Shown piece by piece: positions 56,558-64,000 of a stretch of 64,000 nucleotides of DNA (its first letter is position 1; the number at the start of each line of letters is the position of its first letter). The stretch is from Lachnospiraceae bacterium UBA3850 (GTDB lineage Bacteria > Bacillota > Clostridia > Lachnospirales > Lachnospiraceae). Below the pieces are notes generated by a model. That model was not told the DNA's origin, made no database searches, and worked only from the letters and a program-made list of their open reading frames with translations. The translations under genes were made by a program, and so were the position numbers. The stretch lies in the NCBI GenBank assembly GCA_002392655.1, contig DGHK01000051.1, positions 40,505-104,504 of the forward strand. The letters are read 5' to 3'.

Positions 56558-57643
56558 ATGGAGAAATTAAGAGTTGGAATACTCGGAGCTACGGGTATGG
56601 TAGGACAGCGCTTTATCGACCTTTTGAATAACCATCCTTGGTTTGAGGTTGTAACAGTTGCCGCTTCACCTCGTAGTGCCGGTAAGAAATACAGCGAGGC
56701 AGTTGAGGGTAGATGGAAGATGGATAATCCTATTCCTGATAGTGTAGCTGACCTTGTGCTCAAAAATGTAAATGAGGTTGAGGAGATAGCTTCTACAGTT
56801 GATTTTGTATTCAGCGCAGTTGATATGTCTAAGGATGAGATAAAAGCTATCGAGGAAGCCTATGCTAAGACTGAAACTCCTGTAGTTTCTAATAACAGTG
56901 CTCATAGATGGACTCCTGATGTACCTATGGTAGTTCCTGAGCTTAACCCTGAGCATTATGAGGTTATTGAAGCACAGAGAAAGAGACTTGGAACAAAAAG
57001 AGGATTTATAGCAGTTAAACCTAACTGTTCTATACAGTCTTATGCACCAGCTCTTTTTGCACTAAAAGAGTTTGAGCCTAAAGAGGTTGTAGTTTCAACA
57101 TACCAGGCTATCTCCGGTGCAGGAAAGAACTTTAAGGACTGGCCTGAGATGGTTGAGAATATCATCCCTTATATCGGTGGTGAGGAAGAAAAGTCTGAAA
57201 GAGAGCCACTTCGTATCTGGGGTAAGGTTGAGGATGGAGAGATAAAGCTTGATCCTAACGCACCAAAGATTACAGCTCAGTGTATCAGAGTTCCTGTTCT
57301 CTATGGACATACTGCTACTGTATTTGTAAACTTTGGCAAGAAGCCTACAAAGGAGCAGATAATCGAGAAGTGGGAGAGCTTCAGCGGAGAACCACAGAAG
57401 CTTGATCTTCCATCAGCTCCAAAGCAGTTCATCAGATATATGGAAGAGGAGAACAGACCTCAGGTTCAGGCTGATGTTAACTACGAGAATGGAATGGGCG
57501 TTTCTATGGGAAGACTTCGTGAGGACACTATCTTTGATTACAAGTTCGTAGGTCTTTCTCATAATACTATCCGTGGAGCTGCAGGTGGCGCTGTACTTTC
57601 AGCAGAGCTGCTTACTGCAAAGGGATATATAACAAAGAAGTAG
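56558..57643 (+). CDS. asd: Aspartate-semialdehyde dehydrogenase
   Basis: The 361-residue protein has GATGMVGQRF, the catalytic cysteine in KPNCSIQSY and YQAISGAGK. The pattern is that of the archaeal/fungal-type enzyme rather than the E. coli type. It reduces aspartyl phosphate for lysine, threonine and methionine synthesis. AGAGGAAA lies upstream. Confidence 0.93.
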   Translation: MEKLRVGILGATGMVGQRFIDLLNNHPWFEVVTVAASPRSAGKKYSEAVEGRWKMDNPIPDSVADLVLKNVNEVEEIASTVDFVFSAVDMSKDEIKAIEEAYAKTETPVVSNNSAHRWTPDVPMVVPELNPEHYEVIEAQRKRLGTKRGFIAVKPNCSIQSYAPALFALKEFEPKEVVVSTYQAISGAGKNFKDWPEMVENIIPYIGGEEEKSEREPLRIWGKVEDGEIKLDPNAPKITAQCIRVPVLYGHTATVFVNFGKKPTKEQIIEKWESFSGEPQKLDLPSAPKQFIRYMEEENRPQVQADVNYENGMGVSMGRLREDTIFDYKFVGLSHNTIRGAAGGAVLSAELLTAKGYITKK

Positions 57644-57673
57644 ATTAATTTATTGGATTTATTAGGAGGCATT

Positions 57674-58246
57674 ATGGCTAAGAAGAAGCTTATCCTTGTA
57701 ACATCACCACCTGCGTGTGGTAAAACATTTATTACAAAGAATCTTGCACGTGCACTTAATAACTGTGTATACCTAGATAAGGATGATCTGATCATTCTTT
57801 CAAAGCAGATATACAAGGTTGCAGGTGAACCATTTGACAGATCATCTAAGTTCTTCCAGGAGAACATCAGAGATGCTGAGTATCTAGCTATACTTGAGAT
57901 AGCATTTAATGCGCTTAATTACAATGATACGGTTCTTATTAATGCGCCTTTTAAATCAGAGATAAGAGACCAGGAATGGCTCAAAATGATGCGTAAGAAG
58001 CTTGCAGCAAAGAATGCTGAGCTTTGTATCATTTTCGTTCACACTGATATTGAGGTTGTTCATCAGAGAATGGTAACAAGAAATTCAGAGAGAGATACAT
58101 GGAAGATTGAACACTGGGATGAGTATGTTGCTACTCAGGACTATTCTATTCCTGAAGGAATCCCGGAGCTGTTCGTATTTGAAAACTCAAGTGACGAAGA
58201 ATTCGATGAGTCAATCGTTCAAGCGGTTGACTACATCCGAAGATAA
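57674..58246 (+). CDS. P-loop ATP-binding protein (AAA_33/kinase-like)
   Basis: The 190-residue protein starts at ATG 57674, with AGGAGG 4 nt upstream. It has Walker A SPPACGKT near residues 11-18, LDKDDLI, and a lid-like RMVTRNSERDTWK. This resembles small kinases and zeta-toxin-like ATPases; the substrate is unknown. It sits between asd and a DUF1015 gene. Confidence 0.75.
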   Translation: MAKKKLILVTSPPACGKTFITKNLARALNNCVYLDKDDLIILSKQIYKVAGEPFDRSSKFFQENIRDAEYLAILEIAFNALNYNDTVLINAPFKSEIRDQEWLKMMRKKLAAKNAELCIIFVHTDIEVVHQRMVTRNSERDTWKIEHWDEYVATQDYSIPEGIPELFVFENSSDEEFDESIVQAVDYIRR

Positions 58247-58269
58247 GTAACTACTTATAGGATTATATT

Positions 58270-58326
58270 ATATGATAATAGGTACGTCGTGATTGCTTGC
58301 AATCAAAGATGTGCCTATTATCATAT
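58270..58326 (+). repeat. Cruciform-type inverted repeat upstream of the DUF1015 gene
   Basis: ATATGATAATAGGTAC (58270-58285) pairs over 16 bp (one wobble) with 58311-58326. Within it TGATTGC (58290-58296) pairs with GCAATCA (58299-58305). Two more hairpins follow: CTGC/GCAG (58334-58347) and GGAACA/TGTTCC (58356-58372). The 153-bp gap has no other gene. Confidence 0.8.
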
Positions 58327-58399
58327 ATGTAGACTGCGAAGAAGCAGGATACGATGGAACATCATTTGTTCCTTTGAAGCGATTGAGAGGAGATATATT

Positions 58400-59632
58400 A
58401 TGGCTGTTATAAAACCATTTGCCTCATTTAGACCCAATGAGGAAGTAGTAAGTGAAGTTGCAGCACTTCCATATGATGTATATAAAAGACCGGAGGCAAA
58501 GGAGTATGTATCGCATAATCCGAAGAGCTTTCTTAGAATAGACAGACCTGAGACTCAGTTTCCTGATGATCAGGATATGTACGCTAAGGAAGTATATGAA
58601 AAAGCAGCCCAGATGCTTAGCGAAGATATAGCCGACGGCGTATATATACATGACGAGAAACCATTTTATTATATATATGAGCTTATAATGGATGGTAGAA
58701 GCCAGACAGGAATAGTTGCTGTGGCATCTGTTGATGACTATGTAAATGGCATTATAAAGAAGCATGAGAATACTCTTGAAGCTAAGGAGCAGGACAGAAT
58801 AAATCACATAAGCACATTAAATGCACAGACAGGTCCTATTTTCCTTGCATATAGAGATAGAGAGAAGATAAACCAGATAGTAGAAAAAGTAAAGAAGACT
58901 GATAAAACCTATGGTTTTACTGCAGATGATGGGATAACACATAATGTCTGGATAATAAGTGAGGCTGCTGATATAGAAGTGATTCAGTCTGAATTCGCTG
59001 ATGAAAACAGGATTTATATAGCAGATGGACATCATAGAGCTGCATCAGCCGTAAAGGTTGGACTTAAGAAAAGAGAGGAAAATCCGGGTTACACAGGCGA
59101 AGAGGATTTCAATTTCTTTATGTCAGTTCTTTTCCCTGAAAGTGAGCTGAAGATACTTCCATATAACAGAGTTGTTAAGGATACAGCAGGGCTTTCAACA
59201 GAGGAGTTTATTGCTAAGGTTTCTGAGGTCTGCGAAGTAACTGAGGTTAGTTCTGCATATCAGCCTGAAACAAAGGGAGTATTTGGTCTATTCATAGATG
59301 GTAAGTGGTATAAGCTTTCTATCAAGGATGAGCTTAAATCAGATGATCCTGTTGAGGGGCTTGATGTTTCACTACTCCAGAATCACATCCTTACTCCAAT
59401 TCTTGGAATCGAAGATCCGAGAACGGATAAGAGGATTGACTTTGTTGGCGGAATCAGAGGTCTCGCAGAGCTGGAGCGTAGATCAAATGCAGATATGAAG
59501 CTTGCGTTTTCTATGTACCCGACATCAATCAGTGAGCTTTTTGATGTGGCTGATGCAGGACGCCTTATGCCTCCTAAGTCTACATGGTTTGAGCCAAAGC
59601 TGAGAAGTGGTATATTTATTCATGAAATCTAG
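58400..59632 (+). CDS. DUF1015 family protein
   Basis: The 410-residue protein starts at ATG 58400 with GAGAGGAG 7 nt upstream; a longer frame from 58289 runs through the hairpins. It begins with FASFRPNEEVVSEVAALPYDV and has YIADGHHRAASA, the hallmarks of DUF1015 (SerB-like by context). Members are often next to serA and serC, as here, suggesting a role in serine or phosphoserine metabolism; the reaction is not seen in the sequence. Confidence 0.88.
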   Translation: MAVIKPFASFRPNEEVVSEVAALPYDVYKRPEAKEYVSHNPKSFLRIDRPETQFPDDQDMYAKEVYEKAAQMLSEDIADGVYIHDEKPFYYIYELIMDGRSQTGIVAVASVDDYVNGIIKKHENTLEAKEQDRINHISTLNAQTGPIFLAYRDREKINQIVEKVKKTDKTYGFTADDGITHNVWIISEAADIEVIQSEFADENRIYIADGHHRAASAVKVGLKKREENPGYTGEEDFNFFMSVLFPESELKILPYNRVVKDTAGLSTEEFIAKVSEVCEVTEVSSAYQPETKGVFGLFIDGKWYKLSIKDELKSDDPVEGLDVSLLQNHILTPILGIEDPRTDKRIDFVGGIRGLAELERRSNADMKLAFSMYPTSISELFDVADAGRLMPPKSTWFEPKLRSGIFIHEI

Positions 59633-59644
59633 TTTACATAATTC

Positions 59645-59681
59645 AGAGTCGGGGTGAGTTTTCACCTTGGCTCTTTTTTTT
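59645..59681 (+). terminator. Rho-independent terminator
   Basis: AGAGTCGGGGTGA (59645-59657) pairs with TCACCTTGGCTCT (59662-59674) with three wobbles, followed by a run of eight T. It ends the serC-DUF1015 unit. Confidence 0.85.
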
Positions 59682-59712
59682 CTTTTTTGTGATCAATGTT
59701 TTTTATTACTGC

Positions 59713-59741
59713 TTGCACGATTATACCTTTTTGAGTATACT
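59713..59741 (+). promoter_or_regulatory. glgB promoter
   Basis: TTGCAC at 59713-59718, a 17-nt spacer, TATACT at 59736-59741, between the terminator and the glgB start. Confidence 0.65.
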
Positions 59742-59786
59742 ATAAATTAGGTTTTTGTTGGATTTTAAAGGAACGAGGATAGTTTT

Positions 59787-62288
59787 ATGACTAGAAGAAA
59801 AGCAGTATTTGCAATTAACTGGATGGAAGTTGAGGCTTTGACGAAAGCAAAGCATGATAATCCTCACCATATACTTGGAATACATGAGTGTATTGATGAT
59901 GTTTTTGTAAATGTTTATCTTCCTGATGCGAAGGTAGTTAAAATAACGGATATTACTGAAGGCAAGACATATTCTCTCACATCTGAGAGATATGACGGTT
60001 TCTTTTCTATACGACTTAAGAATAAGTCTGAATTCGAATACAGGGTTAAGGCGAAGTTCCTCGATGGACATGAGGAATCATTTATCGACCCTTATACATT
60101 TGATCCTGTTATCGATCCTATCGATATCAGCGAGTTTAACGAAGGACTCCATTATTCTATATATGAGAAGCTCGGTTCACATCCGATGGAGGTGGATGGT
60201 GTTCTTGGTACGTTGTTTGCGGTATGGGCACCAAATGCAGAGCGTGTTTCTGTAGTTGGTAACTTCAATAACTGGGATGGACGCCGCTATCAGATGAGAA
60301 AGCTGGACTATTCCGGTATATTTGAGCTCTTTATCCCGGGTGATTTTGAGGATGAGATTTACAAGTATGAGATACTTGCAAAATCCGGTAAGGTCTTTAT
60401 GAAGAGCGATCCATATGCATTTATGTCAGAGGTCAGACCTGCAAATGCATCAAGAGTTACGAAGCTTGATTACAAGTGGAAGGATAATGCCTGGATGGCG
60501 GCCAGAGATAAGAAGAGTCTGGTTAGTTCGCCTATGAATATATATGAGGTTCATCTTGGTTCATGGAAACGTCCGGATGATGGAAGAGAGTTCCTGAATT
60601 ATAAGGAAATAGCAAGAGCACTTGCCAAGTATATGAAGGATATGGGTTATACTCATGTAGAGCTCATGCCTGTTATGGAGCATCCTTATGATCCGTCATG
60701 GGGATATCAGGTGACAGGCTATTATGCACCTACTTCCAGATATGGAAAGCCGACTGACTTTATGTATTTTGTTGACTACATGCATGAGCAGGGCTTGGGA
60801 GTTATTATTGACTGGGTGCCTGCACATTTCCCTAAGGATGAGCATGGACTCGGCAGATTTGACGGTACACCTCTTTATGAAAATGCAGATCCTCTCAGAG
60901 GAGAGCATCCACATTGGGGTACATATATATTTGATTACGGACGTAACGAGGTTCGTAACTTCCTTATTGCCAACGCTCTTTACTGGGCTGATAAGTACCA
61001 TGTCGATGGAATTAGAATGGATGCAGTTGCATCGATGCTTTACCTTGATTATGGCAGACAAGGCGGTGAATGGAGAGCCAACAAATTTGGTGGAAATGAG
61101 AATCTTGAGGCGGTTGAGTTTATAAAAGAGCTTAACACCAAGATGAAAGAGAAGTTCCCTCAGGTAATGATGATCGCAGAGGAGTCTACTGCATGGCCGA
61201 TGATCACACATTCAATTGAAGAGGGTGGACTTGGATTTGACTTTAAGTGGAACATGGGCTGGATGAATGATTTCCTTAAGTACATCAGCCTCGATCCTCT
61301 TTACAGAAAGTATCACCATAATGAGCTTACGTTCAGTATGGTTTATGCATATAGTGAAAACTTTATCCTTGTGCTTTCACATGATGAAGTTGTTCATGAG
61401 AAATGTTCTATGATCGAGAAGATGCCTGGCGGATATGAGGATAAGTTCTCGAACTTAAGAACAGCTTATGGATATATGGCTACGCATCCTGGTAAGAAGC
61501 TTCTGTTCATGGGACAGGAATTTGCTCAGATGAAGGAGTTCAGCGAATCATCAGAGCTTGACTGGTCACTTTTTGAATTTGATGCTCATAACTGTATCAG
61601 GGATTATGTAAGAGAATTAAATAAGCTATATAAGAGTGAGCCGGCTCTTTATGAAAAGGATGCTGATCCGGATGGCTTTGCCTGGATCAATCCGAATGAT
61701 GCTAATCGTTCACTTCTTTCCTTTGAAAGAAGAGGTAATAAGGAAGAGGATACACTTGTTATCATCTGTAACTTTACTCCTGTGGATCAGAAGAATTATA
61801 AGCTCGCTGTTCCTAGTGCAGGAAAGTGGAAGGAGATATTCTCAAGTGACCTTCCGAAGTTCGGTGGCGAAGGACATAATAACAAAGTAGTGAAGGAGTC
61901 TAAGGCCGGAAAGGTTGATGACAGAGAAAATTATATATCTGTTACAGTGCCAGCACTTTCGATTTCCGTATTCAAGAAGAAGGGTGAGAAGGCAATCGAG
62001 AAGAAGACTAGTGCTGCGATTGAGAAGAAGTCTGTAAAGGCGATTGAAAAGAAGACAGATACGAAAGCAATCGAAAAGAAGACAGATACGAAAGCAATCG
62101 AAAAGAAGGCAGATCCGATAGCGATTGAGAAGAAAGCAGACCCGATAGCAATTGAGAAGAAAGCGGATCCAATAGCTATTGAAAAGAAAGCGGATGCAAA
62201 AACAACAAAAAAGAAACCGGCTGGAAAGAGAACAACCAGAAAGAAACCGGCCGGAAAGAAACCTGATGAAAAAAAGGTTGAGAAATAA
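59787..62288 (+). CDS. glgB: 1,4-alpha-glucan branching enzyme with a repetitive lysine-rich tail
   Basis: The 833-residue protein is longer than most GlgB (about 630-730). It has two N-terminal CBM48-like parts (HHILGIHE, FAVWAPNAERVSVVGNFNNWDG), the GH13 core with VELMPVMEHPYDPSWGYQVTGYYAP, catalytic Asp in DGIRMDAV, Glu in MIAEES and LSHDEV, and a C-terminal beta domain to about residue 730. Residues about 736-800 hold eight AIEKK repeats (period 8-9), then KKKPAGKR-type sequence to the end. The tail is not part of the enzyme fold. It makes alpha-1,6 branches in glycogen. Confidence 0.93.
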   Translation: MTRRKAVFAINWMEVEALTKAKHDNPHHILGIHECIDDVFVNVYLPDAKVVKITDITEGKTYSLTSERYDGFFSIRLKNKSEFEYRVKAKFLDGHEESFIDPYTFDPVIDPIDISEFNEGLHYSIYEKLGSHPMEVDGVLGTLFAVWAPNAERVSVVGNFNNWDGRRYQMRKLDYSGIFELFIPGDFEDEIYKYEILAKSGKVFMKSDPYAFMSEVRPANASRVTKLDYKWKDNAWMAARDKKSLVSSPMNIYEVHLGSWKRPDDGREFLNYKEIARALAKYMKDMGYTHVELMPVMEHPYDPSWGYQVTGYYAPTSRYGKPTDFMYFVDYMHEQGLGVIIDWVPAHFPKDEHGLGRFDGTPLYENADPLRGEHPHWGTYIFDYGRNEVRNFLIANALYWADKYHVDGIRMDAVASMLYLDYGRQGGEWRANKFGGNENLEAVEFIKELNTKMKEKFPQVMMIAEESTAWPMITHSIEEGGLGFDFKWNMGWMNDFLKYISLDPLYRKYHHNELTFSMVYAYSENFILVLSHDEVVHEKCSMIEKMPGGYEDKFSNLRTAYGYMATHPGKKLLFMGQEFAQMKEFSESSELDWSLFEFDAHNCIRDYVRELNKLYKSEPALYEKDADPDGFAWINPNDANRSLLSFERRGNKEEDTLVIICNFTPVDQKNYKLAVPSAGKWKEIFSSDLPKFGGEGHNNKVVKESKAGKVDDRENYISVTVPALSISVFKKKGEKAIEKKTSAAIEKKSVKAIEKKTDTKAIEKKTDTKAIEKKADPIAIEKKADPIAIEKKADPIAIEKKADAKTTKKKPAGKRTTRKKPAGKKPDEKKVEK
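61992..62195 (+). repeat. In-frame tandem repeat (24-27 bp) coding the AIEKK array
   Basis: Eight copies of a unit encoding AIEKK plus 3-4 variable residues (TSA, SVK, TDTK twice, ADPI three times, ADAK). The later copies are nearly identical in DNA, a recent expansion. Confidence 0.85.
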
Positions 62289-62305
62289 ATAGAATAAGAA
62301 GCTAC

Positions 62306-62331
62306 AGGGGGACGGTTTTTTTGCCGTCCCT
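62306..62331 (+). terminator. GC-rich hairpin after glgB
   Basis: GGGGGACGG and CCGTCCCTC pair (seven GC-rich pairs) around a loop of seven T plus G. The T-run is in the loop and not after it, so it may be a weak terminator or a barrier for either strand. Confidence 0.5.
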
Positions 62332-62342
62332 CTTGACAAGTT

Positions 62343-62351
62343 TGCTACAAT
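62343..62351 (+). promoter_or_regulatory. Possible extended -10 before the CobW pair
   Basis: TGCTACAAT about 50 nt before the start. A perfect TTGACA at 62333-62338 is only 7 nt upstream of TACAAT, so it cannot be the -35 of this -10. Confidence 0.35.
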
Positions 62352-62400
62352 AATATTTAGGTGATTTAAAAATAATTCGTTCAAAGAGGAGGAAAAAGAG

Positions 62401-63564
62401 ATGACGAAAATAGATATAATTTCAGGCTTTCTCGGAGCCGGAAAAACAACACTTATCAAGAAGCTGATCAGTGAAGCATTTAAGGATGAACAGCTTGTTC
62501 TTATTGAAAATGAGTTTGGTGAGATAGGTATCGACGGAGGCTTTCTGAAGGAGGCCGGAGTAAACATCACTGAGATGAATTCAGGTTGTATATGCTGCTC
62601 ACTTGTCGGAGATTTTGGTGAGGCTCTTAAGCAGGTTGTAAATGATTATCATCCTGACAGAGTTATCATTGAGCCTTCAGGTGTAGGTAAGCTTTCTGAT
62701 GTAATCAAGGCTGTTCAGAATGCATCAGAGCATGTAGAGATAGAACTTAACAGTGCAACAACAGTAGTTGATGTAACAAAAGCAAAGATGTATATAAAGA
62801 ACTTTGGTGAGTTCTTTATCAATCAGATAGAGGCTTGTGGAACAGTTGTGCTGAGCCGTTCCCAGAATGCTACAGAAGAGAAGATAGTAAAAGCTGTAGA
62901 TATGATCAAGGAGCATAATGCTGATGCCAGAATCATCACAACTCCTTGGGATGATATAACAGGTGAGATAATTCTTGATGCTATGGAACATTCTTCATCC
63001 ATAGAGGATATAATGAAGAACTTTAAGCTTACTCACGAAGACGAGGAAGAGCATGAGCATCACCATCATCACCACGACCACGATCATGATGAGCATCATC
63101 ACCACGATCATGACGAGGATCATGAGTGCGGCCATCACCACGATCACGACGAGGATCATGAATGCTGTCACCATCACGACCATGATGAGCATGATCATCA
63201 TGACCATGATCACCATCATGAGCATCACTATGACGAGAACGGTGTCTGCAGCTGTGGTCATCATCATCACCATCATGATGCTGATGAGATATTTACAAGC
63301 TGGGGTAAAGAAACAGCTCACAAGTACAGTGCTGACGAGCTGAAGGCTATCCTTGATAAGCTTGCAGTAGAAGAAGATAACGAATATGGAATTATCCTCA
63401 GAGCTAAGGGTATCGTACCTGACAAGGACGGTAAATGGCAGGAATTCGATCTTGTACCTGGTGAGTATGAGATAAGAGAAGGTTCCCCTGATTACACAGG
63501 AAAGCTCTGCGTTATCGGAAGCGAGCTTAAAGAGGACAAGATAGCAGAACTGTTTAATCTGTAA
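62401..63564 (+). CDS. CobW/COG0523 GTPase with a histidine-rich metal-binding stretch
   Basis: The 387-residue protein has Walker A GFLGAGKTT near residue 10, ENEFGEIGID, the CxCC metal motif (SGCICCSL) and EPSGVG. Residues about 212-297 are packed with His, Asp, Glu and a few Cys. A CobW C-terminal domain follows. COG0523 proteins move zinc or other metals into enzymes; the His stretch suggests zinc, nickel or cobalt storage. AGAGGAGG lies upstream. Confidence 0.9.
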   Translation: MTKIDIISGFLGAGKTTLIKKLISEAFKDEQLVLIENEFGEIGIDGGFLKEAGVNITEMNSGCICCSLVGDFGEALKQVVNDYHPDRVIIEPSGVGKLSDVIKAVQNASEHVEIELNSATTVVDVTKAKMYIKNFGEFFINQIEACGTVVLSRSQNATEEKIVKAVDMIKEHNADARIITTPWDDITGEIILDAMEHSSSIEDIMKNFKLTHEDEEEHEHHHHHHDHDHDEHHHHDHDEDHECGHHHDHDEDHECCHHHDHDEHDHHDHDHHHEHHYDENGVCSCGHHHHHHDADEIFTSWGKETAHKYSADELKAILDKLAVEEDNEYGIILRAKGIVPDKDGKWQEFDLVPGEYEIREGSPDYTGKLCVIGSELKEDKIAELFNL

Positions 63565-63578
63565 GAAAGGAAACAGAT

Positions 63579-64000
63579 ATGTTTAATAAAGAACCAAAGG
63601 AAATCCCGGTTTATGTATTTATGGGATTCCTCGGAAGCGGAAAGACTACATTTGCAGTTGATACTCTGGTCAGACAGGGTTTTACCGAGAGTAAGCCAAC
63701 ACTCCTTCTTATGTGTGAGGATGGAGAGGAAGAGTATGATATAAAGGATCTTGAGGATGAAAATATTCACCTAGAAGAGATTGATGAAAGTACTTTTACT
63801 TCAGAGAGACTGCTCGAGCTTGGTAAGAAGTATAATCCTGAAAATGTAATCATCGAATATAATGGTATGTGGGAACTCGATAAGCTCTTCCAGTTAAGAG
63901 TTCCAAAGGGCTGGACAGTTGTTCAGGTTATCTCATTTGTTGATGCTACAACCTTCGATGTCTATGTTAATAACATGAAGAAGATAATGATGGATCAGCT
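63579..64000 (+). CDS. CobW/COG0523-like GTPase, second copy (partial)
   Basis: The gene is open to the window edge (140 codons). It has Walker A MGFLGSGKTT near residues 15-24 and EYNGMWEL. Where the first copy has ENEFGEIGID, this has MCEDGEEEYD, and no CxCC motif appears in the visible part. AGGAAA precedes the ATG, 14 nt after the previous stop. It is likely a functional partner of the first copy. Confidence 0.85.
   Translation, partial: MFNKEPKEIPVYVFMGFLGSGKTTFAVDTLVRQGFTESKPTLLLMCEDGEEEYDIKDLEDENIHLEEIDESTFTSERLLELGKKYNPENVIIEYNGMWELDKLFQLRVPKGWTVVQVISFVDATTFDVYVNNMKKIMMDQ

Noticed and set aside
62333..62338. Perfect TTGACA as -35
   Set aside because: No -10-like hexamer lies 16-18 nt downstream; the nearest TACAAT is 7 nt away.
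62995..63321. Minus-strand open frame rich in Met and Val
   Set aside because: It is the antisense of the His/Asp-rich codons of the CobW gene; composition explains it and there is no ribosome binding site.

Overview
The window looks like a piece of a Lachnospiraceae (Clostridia) chromosome, from the Butyrivibrio / Pseudobutyrivibrio / Roseburia neighbourhood; the genus is an inference. The reasons are the Firmicutes gene order asp23-nusB-xseA-xseB-ispA-dxs-tlyA-nadK-recN, a single-chain PurL carrying its own glutaminase domain, a type III glutamine synthetase, several YfhO-type giant membrane proteins, a serC-serA-asd-DUF1015 block, moderate-to-low GC, and strong GGAGG-type ribosome binding sites. 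No rRNA, tRNA, CRISPR array, prophage or transposase gene was seen.

Layout. 1-1872 (minus strand): a YfhO-like membrane protein cut by the window edge. 2012-24253 (plus strand): one long, tightly packed surface-glycan operon, with many 4-nt or longer overlaps. It encodes a nonulosonic-acid-like sugar route (NeuD, NeuB, NeuC, LegB, a CBS-nucleotidyltransferase, SDRs, two Gfo/Idh/MocA oxidoreductases and an unusual thiamine-diphosphate enzyme), then a polyprenyl-phosphate glycosyltransferase, acyl-decorating enzymes, a GT8, an FkbM methyltransferase, two huge YfhO-type proteins (one a 1450-residue fusion) and a four-helix membrane protein. 24305-32950: the conserved housekeeping cluster, without argR before recN. 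33017-34950: two aspartoacylase-like proteins with eroded zinc sites. 34951-42327: purL and a MoxR/DUF58/membrane-protein trio. 42444-47217: glnN, an NrdG2-type radical SAM activase, a ferredoxin-like aldo/keto reductase and a small unknown. 47419-54047: leuCDB-ilvD-ilvB. 54198-59632: serC, serA, asd, a P-loop kinase and DUF1015. 59787-62288: glgB with a repetitive lysine-rich tail. 62401-64000: two CobW-type GTPases, the first with a long histidine-rich stretch.

The most unusual material is in two places. First, the glycan operon resembles a legionaminic/sialic acid pathway, but no aminotransferase or CMP-sugar synthetase is present in the window; instead there is an acetolactate-synthase-like enzyme whose specificity tryptophan is absent. 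This is combined with a CsbB-like glycosyltransferase and YfhO proteins, the parts of the known three-component extracellular glycosylation systems. Second, several gaps inside operons carry compact arrays of hairpins, many with purine triloops (mostly GAA), beginning at or just after the upstream stop codon. One array is bracketed by a 27-bp direct repeat, whose 17-bp core also occurs right after another stop codon about 9.6 kb away.

Most promoters visible by eye share an extended -10 (TGnTATAAT type: TGGTATAAT, TGGTAAAAT, TGCTATACT, TGTTATACT), often with a 17-nt spacer to a weak -35.
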